A stretch of 64,000 nucleotides of DNA from Hoplostethus atlanticus (lineage: Eukaryota; Chordata; Actinopteri; Trachichthyiformes; Trachichthyidae). Below, in pieces: positions 43,360-59,250 of this stretch (position 1 is its first letter; every line of letters starts with the position of its first letter). The notes under the pieces are model-generated. The model searched no databases. It saw only the letters and a program-made list of their open reading frames with translations, and had not been told where the DNA came from. The DNA lies in assembly GCA_034670405.1 (NCBI GenBank), contig JAXDDX010000047.1, forward strand, positions 2,296,001 through 2,360,000, written 5' to 3'. The translations under genes were made by a program, and so were the position numbers.

Positions 43360-45577
43360 TTTATTTACATGTTGCAGATGTGGAGATGCCATTGTCAGTG
43401 AATGCTGCTGCTTTTATTGTGTCATGACTGTGGTTATTAACAGAAGACAGGACACATGGCTTTATTTGTATGCCTAAATCCCTACATGCTTTAATTACTG
43501 GACTACCAAGCATTAAGTGGAAAATTCATCATTCAACATCTACTGACCTAGCGCACAAATAATCAGAGAGAGAATGAACAGATTCATTAAATTATCAGAA
43601 ATATGATTAAATCACTGAGCAAATAGAAAATGTATATGATATAGTAAGAAAAAAGCTGTAAAATATTATAGTTTACAATAATTATTCACATTCAAAGGCT
43701 TTACATCTCAATACATACACAACATGGCCCCTGAACATGACTTCAATCCAAATATGATTCATATATTAGAATTTAAATAACACAGAATGAACTAGAGGCA
43801 AAACAATAGCCATCAAATAACCTTATACAAGAATAAAAATACAAAAACTGTATCCTAATATCATTGCATTACTTGCTTCAGATTTCAATAATACATCGTC
43901 TGTACATCACAGTTCTAGTCAGTTACAAACCAGGTAGAGTATTTCATACACAATGTAACCGACTGCCACCAACTTGATTCGAACAATTTTCTAAGAGAGA
44001 AGCAAACACTTTTCTAGAGTGTTTCCTCAACTTTATAGACAGATACAGCAATTTCATCTGTTATTTGGATCAGATAGATATCCTTTAACTGACATCCAAC
44101 CACATTGAGCCCCTGGCCCCAGGGCCTGAGGTTCCTATTCATCTACTCCAGTCACACACTGCACACACAGACTCAGCTGGAGGAAGAGGACCTTTGGAGA
44201 GGACCTTAAGGTAATATGTCAAAATTAAAAGCATTACGATAATATATCTTTCTAAAACAAGAGCACAAGTTAAATCAATCGCTTAATTTCTATTGGGCCA
44301 GATGTCAGAAAGAAACAAAACAAACAAAAAAAATGTAGGGGCACTCCCAATGAATGTTGAGAACCCAATGAGGCAGTCCTGCCAACTTGTCCAGGGAACT
44401 ACAGCTTTACTGTGATTGCTTCCAAGAATGATAGTATGTGTATGTATCTCTCTGTTGATGAAGCTTTTCTGTTCAGCATGGGGTGGTCAGCACATTAGAT
44501 TTTGTTTTCAATGGGACATACTGAAGATGAGCCAACAAATCCCACCAAAAATAAATTTTAAGTATTCACACTACAAAGAAATAGCCAGTGAATGGTACAG
44601 AACAGCCAAATCATCCAATAATAATAGCCATGGTTGCCAATGCAGTCAAAAATACCCACCTTTTAACTTGAATAAACTATATCTCCAGTGCCCTAGGAGA
44701 GCGAAGCGGACAAGGCTAAGCTACAAAACTGGCCGTGCAGAAAAGCTAAGCAAGTTATGATTAGGGAGTACAAGCTAGTGGCATGTTCACCCGCCCCCTA
44801 TTAGCGATATATCCTCAGTAACTGTCTATGGAGAGCTCACACTAACACACAGAGACTGATTCAGACCCATGTCTCTATATAGATCAGCTCTCTGCTCTAT
44901 AATATCGGGGCCCAAAGTGGATTGCAATAAGCAAGTACCAAGAGACTAGAAAACAACTCAAATACCATGGGAACAAAAGGACTCTGACAATAAAATATAT
45001 AGGGTTTGAGTTTGGTTAGAGTATGAGACTGAATCAGGTTACAGTATGTGTTGCAACTATGGAGTATATGCACTAGAAGTGGGGCCTGAGTACACCTTGC
45101 ACATACAATGTAGGATTAGGATATGGTTTATGTAAGATACTGGTATCAGGATAGGCTCTGGTTCACAAAAGCTGGATTGTGTGTTATGGTGTCATAGAAG
45201 CAGGAAACCAGTCCTTGCACTTGAGATAGTCTTAGCGGTACCTAAGCCTGTGTTATTCTACAGACAAGCTTGCCCTTCTCTTTCCCCTGCAGAATGTACA
45301 AGAAGCAGATGTGCATGGTGGCAGTCTCATCATCCATACATGGAAAAATGCAATAGAAGCCTCACAGAGAGCACAAAGAACAAGCAAAGCAACCCTGAAT
45401 CCAAAGTTGTATTTTTTCCCATGGTTCTACTCAGGAAAACAAACAAGGTCTAGATGCCAGCGTCTCTAAGAGTTTGTTTACATTGCGGTGATGAAGGGCA
45501 CTAAAGAGGGTGTTACTCTGCTCAGTGATTGGCCTCAGAGCTAAGAAGGAGGAGTGGCCACAGGAGGAAATGCGTTC
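43360..45577 (-). other. Probable pdpk1 3' UTR
   Basis: 2.2 kb with no coding exon after the pdpk1 stop. The first strong minus-strand AATAAA near its end is TTTATT at 43360-43365. AT-rich. The exact 3' end is inferred. Confidence 0.4.
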
Positions 45578-48500
45578 CTATAGGCCAGGATTTTGGTGCC
45601 TTTGATAGATCTTTCTCCACACTTCATAGATCTTCTTACACCATTTGTCAGCATTTCCGCTGGGGTCCATCAAATAGTATGTTCGATTAGGCTACAAAGA
45701 TCATAGGGAGAAAAAAATAAATATAGTTACAAACCAGCCAAATATGAGGTGAGGTGCAAGTATCAACATTTTGCAAGAAGAAAATACGCTGGTCACAGCA
45801 AGTCATCATTTACCGTGTGAACGAAGAAGGTCTTGAAGTTCTTGGCTTCAGGGCGTAGCTCTAGGGACCAGGGAATCTCCCCTTTCAGGACCTTGTTGAC
45901 AGGGTCCACATAGTACAGGTGTGGTCCCTCGGTGAGGAGCAGCTGTCTCCTTCGAGCAAACAGGCCCTGAAATGGAGTACCAGACATGTTGAGACATTAG
46001 ATCACCAATAGAGGGGGCTAGTAGACAAATGAGACTTTCCCCACCAGAGCAGGGAATTCCCCTTAATTTCCCATACTTCCTAGTACACAGAGCAATACCA
46101 TAAAAAGTGACTGATCTTGAATCAACTTGCCTTTAACCGGATGACCTGGTTACTTTTTCACTTAAAAGCAAAACTATTACAAAACCCAGCTATAGATTAG
46201 GCAGCAAACTCTTGACATATGAGATATTTCAGTCCATAACTTGGCTATAAAATTCTGGATTAACAAAGTGAGAATTTTCAAATACATGGGCTGGAATCCA
46301 CACACCTTTCGTTTATCCACTGGGCCCATTTTCAGGATCAGGTTATTCTCAACAAACTGGTGCCTGTGTAAATAAAAAGTGGCCAATTAATGTGCACACA
46401 CACGCAAGTTTCATTCGCTTCTACATTTTTAGGACATGAGTGTTAATTCAATCAAAATATGAGTCAACTTGCCAGCACACTACAAGGCATACACACAAAC
46501 AGGGGCGAGGCATTTGGAGAGGGGCTTACCAGGGGTTTCCAGTGGTCTGTTTGTCCAGCAGTAGCTGTTTCTCCTCTTCCGAGAACTGCAGGTCCAGCTC
46601 AAAGGAGTTGTTGTCCAGATCGTGGATGTACTGTTCAATGTTGCTGCTGGATCTCTGGGGGGGGATGGACTCGGGTGCTGACAAGGAGTGTGACGAGCTG
46701 GACTGGGCCACCTGCATGCTGCTGAACTGGCTCAGGAGGTCATCGTACTGAGGTCGGAAAGGAAATCAGTAAGACAAGGTGGGTTGATGTTTGGCTGAAT
46801 AAATATTTGTTTGTACAAGGCTTGGCGGCATCTATGCAATTGAGCAGTGCATCTCAACCCCACCCACTGCCCATATGCCCTATTCTGTGTGCATCATTGG
46901 GCAAATGACAAACAAAAAAGACTTGGACATTTATAGTAAAGAGAAGTCCTTACATTTCCATAGCAGTCTTCATCATCCTCAGACATGGCTGGCAGGTAGG
47001 GGGTGAGCTTGGGGGGCGTCTGTATGTGTAGGTCACTCCAGGAGATGGTCTCGAAGAAGGGGTGTTGCCTCAGAGGGTCATAACCTCCCATTTCCTCACA
47101 ACCAATCCGCGTGGAAGGGTCCAGTGACTGAGGTGAATACAGATTATGTTACAGTGCATTCATTCAATCTAGTTCTGACCCCAATATAACCTTAACCCCA
47201 GTACACATACATAAATTACCCGTTTCCCCATGGGGATCAATAAAGCCTAGTTGTGTCTCATAAGTATGAAACTATAGCCTATGATAACCTTCTTCATTGT
47301 GGTACAAGGAAATTACAGAATGGTTATTGTTAAATTGCCTTATGGCTCTATTGATAAAAACATGACCTACCAAAAGCTGTTCGACAAGATCCTTGGCTTT
47401 GGGGAAGAATTTCTCTGGGAATTCATACTCCAGCTTTATTATCTTCTGGAATATTAGGTACTCATTTCTACAACAAAGCAGGTATACAACACAAGAGGAA
47501 AAGAGGAGGAAAAAAAAGAGTTATTGAAGCGTACCAAATTAAATGTTAGCTTAAGTAATATTCTTGGGGAAAGTTATCTAAAGCCAAACATTTATTGACC
47601 AATTTCCTTTACAAAAGATAATTTTGATGAGGTAAAAAAAAAAAAATAGTCTTCATGAAAGCATACATTTATGACAATCAAGTGAATTGTGAAAACACCA
47701 TGCCCTCAGTACTTACCCAGCTCTGAACGGTGGTAAACCAGCCACCAGCTGATAGATTATACATCCCAAGGCCCATAGGTCAGAGCTAAGAAGAAAAGGT
47801 ATAGAAGAAAAAAAAAAAAGAAAAAAAAGGTAAAGACATGTATAGAAAAAAACAACTATATTGATGTAATGTCACCCCCAAGTCAATAATATAAAAATGA
47901 AACAATGGCAGATCAGCAACTAAGTGAGTTGCCTTGTGGTCAAATCCCCCCTTACCTCTTGCAGGCGGATTTCTCAGTCAGCAGCTCTGGAGACACGTAC
48001 TGTGCTGTTCCAACAAAAGAGTTTGCTCTCGCTGCCAAACAATGCAGAAATTTGTAAGGAAACAGAGCAATACTGAATGTATGATACTAAGACACCCATA
48101 ATACTAAATAAAGACACTGAATACATGTTGAGAAGCACAGGTAGAGTTGTTGATGTACCTTGCTTACTGTCTGATGACAACTGCTTCGCTGTCCCAAAAT
48201 CTGTTATCTGGATGTGCATCTCTTCACTCAGAAGAATATTCTCTGGTTTTAGATCTCTGCAAAGACAGCAATATGGAGTGTGTTACAGAAAAGAAAGCTG
48301 TTTAGTTGGCTGAAATAAAAGTAAATATTTTTAATAAAAACTGCAGACAATAGACAATCTTACCTGTGTATTATCCCCTTATCATGTAAATATTCTAGAG
48401 CAGAAACTGTTTCAGCCGAGTAGAATCTAGTACAGGTCTCATCAAATGAACCAATTTTGCGAATGTATTTCAGAAGCTCTCCATTCTTAGCATAGCTAAG

Positions 48501-51294
48501 ACCAAAATCTGAGAGAAGATTGTTAAGGAAAACTGCCAGGACCAGAAACCAATTTTTAAAATTCATGTAAGGGACCTCAGGAGAAAAGAAAAAAAACAAA
48601 ACACTGTTCATAATGTTGTTAGGGGAAAAAAATCTGAAATGACTACCTTATTACACATGAATACAAGCAACTTTAGCTGCCAAGTTCTAGTACAGAAAAC
48701 AAAACTGCAACTGGCAATATAGTAATATACCCAATGCCATGACACAATGAACTTTTTTAAGGATACACAACTTCTCATCATCTTGAAACGTAAAGTAGAG
48801 CTTGACGAAGAATGGGTGATCTAGATTTGACATCAAATCTCTTTCTCTTTTCACGTACTGGGCTTTGTTCTCCTTCATAATATGCCTCTTCTCCAAAATC
48901 TTAACTGGGGGGGAGGATTTCCAGATAAAACAGTAAAAAAGCTCAAAGCACTTTCAACAACTTTTACAGCTTGAAATTACAGTGCACTGCATTGCAACAT
49001 GTATTCACCAAGTGCTAATGCATTGCTACTTACTTGCATACTCTTTCCCCGTTGACTGTTCTCTTGCCAGGACAACCTTAGAAAACAGGCAAGCAGAATA
49101 CACCACATGTCATTGCTATATCAGAGACTTGAGAGCATATCTAGTGACTCTTAAGCTCGTTCTCATCAATTCACCTCAAATGAACTGAAGATGAGTCACT
49201 GAAGTATCTTGACCACAAGAATGCTAGCATGTAGCAACATCTATCCAGGGATAATTCATAAGCTAAATGGAATGCAGGCTACATACGGTGGAGAAGGAGC
49301 CCTCTCCCAGTATCTTGCCGAATTTGAAGTCCTCTGGCCTCTTCTTGCGCGGCTGAGGGGCCTGGATGGCCGGCTGCGTCCGGAGCTCTGAACCCTGGCT
49401 GGCAGGCTTTCCCGTGGCACGGGCCTCTGAGGCTGGGCCCTCCATGCTGGGACAGTGGCTGCTACTTGCGCCTGGGATAGCAAGTGGCGAGCAGGAGTCG
49501 GGGTGATTTCTTACCATTGATGGATGTGGGCAGGAACAGATGACAACACTGGATTGAATGGGCACAACATCATACTGGAACAGGAAGAGAGGAGAGGGTG
49601 TAGTTAGATAATGTCACTCAGCAGGATGATGCAGTTGGAGTGCTTGTCAAAAAAACAATATAGCTCAAGTCATGTTGCCATTGCAATACTCGGCAGAAGA
49701 TTCTGGAATCTTGTGCATCCTCATCAAAAACTGTCTAACAGCACTTAAAGGGGAGAACAAAGCAGTAATCAAACCAATCCTAGAATATCCTTGCATGCCT
49801 GAGATAAATGGAGAGCATAAGAAAAATATATCTTGTGCAAGACTACAAAACTGACACCAATTTCAAGTCACTGCAGCCAGTATTGTGACCTTAGTGGGAT
49901 ACCTTAAGTTCAATGGACAGTTTAAAGTGGGCTTCATTTGGGAGAGAAGAGCAGAATTGACAAGAGAAGGGTATGGGTCGCCCATTGAAGGTGCTGCTTC
50001 GGTGTCTGACTGTCCCACCCTCCAATACTAAAGCTGAAAAAACTAAATTATGTAGCTAGTGTTTTTATGTGACAGTTATGATGAGTGACACCACTTAACT
50101 AATCAAACTTATATGTGCGTAATCAAATGGATATAGGAACGCAGACAAACAATATATTTCAAATGGTGCATCAAGATCTAAAGATGTGAAACACACCGCA
50201 GGTTAGCATGTTTACTGTCAAATTATTAGTGCACGTCCTAACGTTACTTACTGCACCTTCTTTGCTACATCTGCGAATTTTGGCAAATAATGTTAAGCAG
50301 TCATTCAATGCTAAGGTCGCATTATTGGCTAATGGCACTTAGCTTACAACCCAGTTAATGCTAGCTCAATTGGCCTGGCCTCTTTTCATTCAAATCCAAG
50401 GTGTGGCCATTTAGCTGCCTTATCCAGACATGATTGTATGATAGCTAACTGGCCATATGGTTGCCGGTCTATTTAATTAGTATTGGCAGACTACGTAATG
50501 GTTGTTTTAAAACTTAAGCTAACATTAACGTAATCGTGAGTACTCGAGTAACAGTGGGCCTGTGCAAACTTTCTTTGCTAACTAGAAACGTTTGCTAGCA
50601 AGCTAACGTTAGCTACTGCTGCCTTGTCAAATAATGCCGGCCATCATTGACAGTGAGTTAAAAACTTAACAGCGAAGCCAATTAGCTAGCTGGCCAGGTA
50701 AAAAGCTGACAAACAATCTGACATTTGAACGTCAGTTAATCGTATCTAACCTACGGGTAATAACGTTAGAAGCTAAACTGAAAAGCTATTAAGGTGGCAA
50801 ACGAACTATCCAACATTAACCCTAATTAGTTAACGTTGTGTAGCACGCAATACAGTTAGCTCACAAGCGAGCATCGTTAGAAAGCGCGAACCTGGCTAGC
50901 TAACGTACAACGTTAACGTCAGCTAGCGTTAGCCAACAGTTACTGGCCAACACGAATCGTTGAGGGAAACTGGTCAGACATCCTATAAAATATCGTAGCA
51001 GTGACAAATGTTATACCGGCACTACACAACTCGAAAAACTTGTAATACCGAATGAGGCCAGGTGCTCAATAAACGAGATTAACGTAACATTAGCTGCTAT
51101 GTTAGCTAGCTAACGTTGTTAGCAAGTCATAACGTTAGACAATCTTCTGTGGCTAGCATCGCTGTTCAAGTGAAGGCCCAACGTAACAATTTCTTGTCAA
51201 ACAGCCGCCACGCTGTATATCTTAAGCGCCGGCTTCGAGCTGTTGTTCGTATTAAAGTTCCAATACTTACCAATTGACTTGTGGCTCTTGCCAT
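45578..51294 (-). CDS. pdpk1: 3-phosphoinositide-dependent protein kinase 1
   Basis: Master kinase that phosphorylates the activation loops of AKT, S6K, SGK and other AGC kinases, recruited to PIP3 membranes by its PH domain. Fourteen coding exons (minus): 51271-51294, 49287-49574, 49034-49076, 48767-48904, 48364-48508, 48159-48256, 47956-48031, 47717-47785, 47371-47467, 46954-47127, 46530-46747, 46306-46363, 45814-45966, 45578-45691; 564 aa (human 556). Starts [19 protein letters not shown] like human. Kinase: GEGSFST, catalytic K120 (EYAIKILEKRH), [13 protein letters not shown], activation loop [14 protein letters not shown] with the autophosphorylated Ser. C-terminal PH domain of about 100 residues, with [20 protein letters not shown]. 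First intron 1.7 kb, rich in AACGTTA motifs. Confidence 0.96.
47814..47828. repeat. Poly(A)-rich tract
   Basis: A-rich run interrupted by G, in a pdpk1 intron near exon 47717-47785; on the transcript it is a pyrimidine tract upstream of that exon's acceptor. Confidence 0.6.
50239..51140. repeat. Cluster of AACGTT/GCTAGC palindromes in pdpk1 intron 1
   Basis: At least eight AACGTT cores in 0.9 kb, several extended to AGCTAACGTTAGCT (perfect 14-bp palindrome, 50601-50614), GTTAGCTAGCTAACGTTG (about 51101-51118) and TAACGTTAGA (50761, 51130). GC content and CpG rise towards the first exon at 51271. Confidence 0.75.
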
Positions 51295-52017
51295 GGAAGT
51301 TTTCCGCGAGTATTTATTTGGAACAAAATAATTACAGAACCTCCAGTAATGGCTGCCTCTGCGCCTTCATTTTCGAGCTGTGACGTCGTTCCACAACAAT
51401 GTTACCGCAAAGACAGGAGAGGATAGTCCCCCCCTGTATCCGCCCCCTCGCCACATTTACAACCTCACTGAACTTCATTTTATTGATATGGAGTCAGATG
51501 GCAACAGTTGCTGCTAATCAAATAGAGCAGTAGACGTGGCTTACCCACTCTCTGTCTTGTGCCCGTCTCCTGTTTGTGTTTTTGATCGAATAATGCTCTA
51601 CTGCTCGTTTCTGCCCCGGCCATACATTTTATAAAACTTCTGCTGCCAGCATGAATTCATACACCATACTGATGCAATTATATGTTTACGCCAAATGCAC
51701 TAATTTGCTTTCACTGGTCAGCTCATGAGCCATCGTAATATTCATCAAACCAACCATATCCAACAACAGAACAGAAGCTGAGACAACAACACTATTTCCC
51801 AATTTGTCCCAGTAAAATTTAATGAATAAAATAAAATCTTAATATTTATTTTGTCTGTGCTGACATACATAGAAAAACCATTTAGTCACACTTTTGTTTG
51901 ATACTTTATCAAAACTGGACAGTTAAATAGCCTTCAGTTTCTGTATAAATCCTGTGTTACAAAAAGTGTAAATTAGTTTTGCCACTCCTTGATCCATATT
52001 CACAATATACTTTAGTG
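51295..52017. promoter_or_regulatory. pdpk1 promoter and tsr3 3' UTR
   Basis: 51295-51480 is GC-rich and contains GAGCTGTGACGTCG (CRE-like TGACGTC). It probably holds the pdpk1 transcription start. A minus-strand AATAAA (TTTATT at 51845-51850) lies 168 bases past the tsr3 stop. The middle part (51480-51830) shows nothing else. Confidence 0.5.
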
Positions 52018-54021
52018 TCATGGCTTTGATGGATTCTCTTCTTCATCACTTGATACTTTTCTTGATTCATCGCGGGTTTCTGTTTTCTCGTCTTCCGCTT
52101 CATCTTCGTTATCATCCGAGACATCAGCTTCCTCACTAGAATCATCCTCATCTTCAGTGGCACTAAAAATTGAACTCAGAGTTAAATGATATAACATACA
52201 ATCAGATTAGCTCTATCTGCAAATAGAAACAGTGGGCCTGAGGGACTTCCTCACTTTGATAGCAGTCACATCAGCTATATCAAAAGTCTTACCATCGGGG
52301 TCTGTTGAGATTCATACATTCTCTTCCAGAGTCGACATCAAATGGATCTGCAAACAAGATAGATTAACTTGCATCAAAAGAAAATTGCCTTAACAGTAGA
52401 GGTCGCAACCTCAGCAATACAATATATCCCTCACAGAGAATGGGGTAATAGTCCAGAGATGTAAGAAGCTCCTGCCTACTCAATGCAACAGGTGTTAATA
52501 TCCATGTGTAACATTTCTGGAGAAAGTTGCCAAGAATTCTGGGTGTGACATCACATTTCATAGCTAGTTTTATCTTTTGGATGAATTAACTCTGAATAAT
52601 AAACAATTCATAGGACTTGTATTTGTGCGTCTCAAAATGAGCTATGTTCTAACGATCTTCATATCCCAAAAAGGAAAACAAGTGGTAAAATGAATAATCT
52701 GAGATTTTCATTTTACCAAACTCCTCCTCCTCTGGAACAGCACTGAGATACTCCTTCTCTACAGAGAGCAGCTCTTCCTCTGACTGGCATGATGCATAGC
52801 GCTCCAGTAGAAATTTATTGAGTTCCAAGAATACTCTTCCCCACTTGAATTTATTGAGCAGGATCACTGCCAGGTCCTCAAAACCTGCAAAATCAGATTT
52901 CATGGATTTTAACTGCCATAATTTAGCAGGATTTACCAAAATCACTTATTAAAATAACACCACATATTGTTAAGTAACTACAACAAACACATATCAGCTC
53001 AAGTCTTACCTACAATGCAGAAGGTGGCAGCAAAAGCTTCAACACAGGATAACTTGCAAGGCTTGCCGTAATTGACTGGGTTTGCAGCTACAAGGTAGGG
53101 CAGTAATCTAGGATGAGAGCCGACCATCTTATTGAAGGGAGTCTCCTCAAGTTTGGCCCAGGAACAATCAATGACTGCCAGTCCATTCTGGGCCACAATC
53201 TCTCTGTGCATAAAAGGGCCACATATCAGCGATTTAGCCACAAATTATTTCATTCCAATTTGTCACATCAGACACACACAAACCCACTGGGTACTTTCAG
53301 GATACAACTAATTGGCTAGGCATTACTACCTGACACTCTTTATGCCTGAATGACAAACCTATAAGTTCTTACCATTATACAGTCTACTGTAAATGGAGAC
53401 ACCCCAATGTGCTAAAAAATACATGGTCTTATATATCATGATTATTTATTACAATAATAAACAACAAATACGTTCTTTGCAGGCTAGTAATGACTTGAAT
53501 GGGTGCAGTATGGAAGTGGGTAACTCACAACACACCTGTCTGCTGGCGTTACATACTTTGTGCCCATAGGACTCAGTATGAGGCCATTAAATCTCTGGTT
53601 AAGACGCAGGCTGCGTACAAAGCCCTTGCGTACCAACTTTCTTCCAGTACAACGTTTAGGATCACAATGTCTTAGATCCCACATGGCAAGTGGGCAAGGT
53701 AGTTTCACCTGAAGAGCTTCTGCTCCCTCCTCTGGGTGAAGACTTGCTGAAAAACATAGTGGACAAAGTGAACGTGGATAACTGTAACAACCTACACAGC
53801 ATAATGTAAACACATACACACATCATGTACTCTGCTTTTGTTTGATAATAATAATAGCAAAAGCATAATTTTGTATTAACAACAGTGATGTCAGCTTTAC
53901 CTTCTAATGCAGTATGGACTTCTTCTGTGAAAGTCTCTAAAGATTTCCCCTTCATTTTGTGCCGTCTATCTTTTCCCTTGTTCTCAGGACGCATAGATTT
54001 GCCCTGTTTCTTTGGTCCCAT
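52018..54021 (-). CDS. tsr3: 18S rRNA aminocarboxypropyltransferase TSR3
   Basis: Transfers the 3-amino-3-carboxypropyl group of SAM to N1-methyl-pseudouridine of 18S rRNA, a late cytoplasmic step of 40S maturation. Six coding exons (minus): 53901-54021, 53536-53746, 53010-53203, 52717-52884, 52293-52347, 52018-52162; 297 aa. The basic N-terminus (MGPKKQGK...) is followed by the core: [73 protein letters not shown] and [15 protein letters not shown], all family signatures. The C-terminal exon is a Glu/Asp/Ser-rich tail, typical and variable in eukaryotes. Head to head with gnptg, as in human 16p13.3. Confidence 0.95.
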
Positions 54022-54520
54022 GTTGTACCCAGTGGATAGCTAGACAACTAGATTGCAGCTTGCATTAAAACTAACCATCAGCTGTTTAAAATGCTGCCTT
54101 CTCTACTTCGCTAACTACACTGACCACCATGTAATAGTGCCACAAACGTAAGTGTGTGAAATTTGTATCTTCTTTATGAAATGTGTAGTGTTTTAGCTAT
54201 TTAGGTAAATACACTTGGTTTACAAGTTTAAACACTTTACCACCATTTAGCTATTACTGTATCTGTTTCTTCTTATCTCGCACCGATGTTATGCTACATG
54301 ATCGACTCTAGCACCAGTATCTCAGGGAGCACGCAGTTGGAAGAGTGAACAACGCATGCGCATCATTGATCATGTGATCTATCACCTGACGTGCTTTTTC
54401 CTCGAGACGACCAACCGTCAGAGCAGGAGCAGAGCAGGAACTAGCAGAATGTTGGAAACCTAACTGTTGTCTAGGTCAGAGGAACCTAATAACAAATTTT
54501 AGTTTACCAAGAATTCAGTC
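54022..54520. promoter_or_regulatory. Bidirectional promoter tsr3/gnptg
   Basis: 500 bp between two divergent start codons. It holds an NRF1-like core GCATGCGC (54354-54361), a near-palindrome GATCATGTGATC (54369-54380) that differs from the TFEB/CLEAR core TCACGTGA by one base, and CACCTGACGTG (54383-54393). No TATA box. Confidence 0.55.
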
Positions 54521-57357
<2,837 letters not shown>

Positions 57358-57745
57358 AAACTATATCCTGTCATCTCCCAGGGTTGCTACACTTTTCCCA
57401 GCATTCCAAGATTTTGGTTGGTGTTCAGTTTGAGGTACGCTGACTGTGGCTGGACAATGTGACTATTGCCAATGATGTCAGCTATAGCACTATAGCTGAC
57501 ATCATTATAAACAATATCTCACTAAGAAATGACAGTAAGTCAACAATTTTAAAAATGTAAGTCATTCGTGGATCAGGAATGAGCAATCCGTTTCAGACTT
57601 TTCCAGACTGTTTGTCCAATTCCAAAACTTTTCCTGTATAGGAAGACCCCCAAACAGCTTTCTCCAGAAATGTCTTCAGATCAGATGACCATGTTACATG
57701 ATCAAAGACTGTAAATATGACATCATGTTGGGCAATAAATACATA
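57358..57745 (+). other. gnptg 3' UTR
   Basis: Non-coding; AATAAA at 57734-57739. Contains the 36-bp hairpin at 57471-57506. Confidence 0.7.
57471..57506. repeat. Near-perfect palindrome / RNA hairpin in gnptg 3' UTR
   Basis: Left arm AATGATGTCAGCTATAG (57471-57487), spacer CA, right arm CTATAGCTGACATCATT (57490-57506). 17 of 17 bases pair. As RNA, the terminal pairs would open to give a loop of about 4 nt. Confidence 0.9.
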
Positions 57746-59250
57746 TTGTGCTCTTAATTCAAGACAATGGGTCAGTACTCGTAAGAACTCTTTCTTTATT
57801 TGTAGAAAGTCCCATCTTCTCAGTCATCACTGCCCAAGCTAGGTCTGCATGATATTAGGAGTCTCCTTGGTCTGCTGGCTTAGTAATGACTAACAGGCAG
57901 GCCTTTGGTGGCGACATGGGCTGTGGTTGGTTTTTGCTTAAGTTGTCAGGGTAAAACACATTAATCATAATTATGAGTTGATGAGTTGACAGATCATGGG
58001 CCTTGACACGCAATTGTGTACTTCCTAACTACACAAAGAATTACAAATGTTCCAGAGGCTTGTATTTCCAGTGGACTCTCACCTTTATGTATTGTCTTTG
58101 GCAATGTACACTTTGAGTTTGCTCTGCCTCTTCATGTCTGTTCAGACTGGCAAAAGTGGATGTTGTCTTTTGAATGCTTTGTATTGTGAGTTCCGCAGGA
58201 AAAAGGTCATGAAGTCAAATCAGTTCTCGATCTCTTCGCCCCAGGTGAAATTTGTACAATGACCCAACTACAGAAATTCCCTGGTCGACAAATGGAGTAA
58301 TCCATTTGAGCAAGTTTTGCACTAAATTAACTCGTACAAAATGGTCACTTCAGAGTTCGTAGAGTTCAGAACAATGCATATTTATAACACCGATATGATG
58401 CTACAGATGCACACATGAAATAAGCAAGTAGCAAGATATTGCAAATATGAATGATATATGGTGTGAATGATATGAAAAATATATATATAAATGTCTTAGC
58501 TGTCATTTCAATGTGACTTATTTCATCATGTGTTAAGTGACAGGTCTGGATGCACAAAAATCTGATATTTCTCACATTGCTATTGGATCTTCATAACCAG
58601 CGCTGGAAATGGTTATACCTAAATTGTGATTGGAATTCGGCATAAACTGGTCGCTATCCAGCAGCAATGGACATGTGAGCAATGTAGAGACATGGAGAAG
58701 ACAAAGTAATGTAGACAGATATAAACAAACACAGGTGTGGGAGAAGCTTAACGGGCATTTTCAGGTGATTTCATAAAATCCAATATGTTTTCCAATGAAT
58801 CCATCTAGGCTAAATCACATTACTTATGATTAGATCCCCAAAATCCCATTTGTGTAATAAGTGTAATCGTAGCCTGGGACCAGAGTACCATCTAGTCGGC
58901 TGATCAACGAAGAGGGTGCAGTCCATTTCTGGTACACTTGACAACTTCCTGTCAGGGTTCCCACACTCACTCGGGCATCAAATGCGATGACTTTTAGGGT
59001 CATGTTTTACGCATTATCTTGTCAAGATGCCCTGGTGGAATCCTTCATTTTAAAACTGTTGCTTTATCTACACAAATCTCCATCACAGGGTTTTCCTCAG
59101 GATGTGAAGTGTTGAGCCTAAGACGGAGAGAGCTGAGGCATATTGACGAATTTGGCTTCTATATTGTAAATTTGTTGTTTTCAAGGACACCCATTCATTT
59201 AAAAAAAAAAAAAAAAGGCCTGTGGGAATGTTTCCTATGGTGGCGGTGGG
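57746..59250. other. Spacer between gnptg and the C7orf50 homolog
   Basis: AT-rich. No gene supported. The part nearest 59250 should be the C7orf50-homolog 3' UTR on the minus strand. An A-run lies at 59201-59216. GGGTTCCCACACTCACTCGG (58957-58976) resembles a common fish interspersed-repeat start but could not be delimited. Confidence 0.4.
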
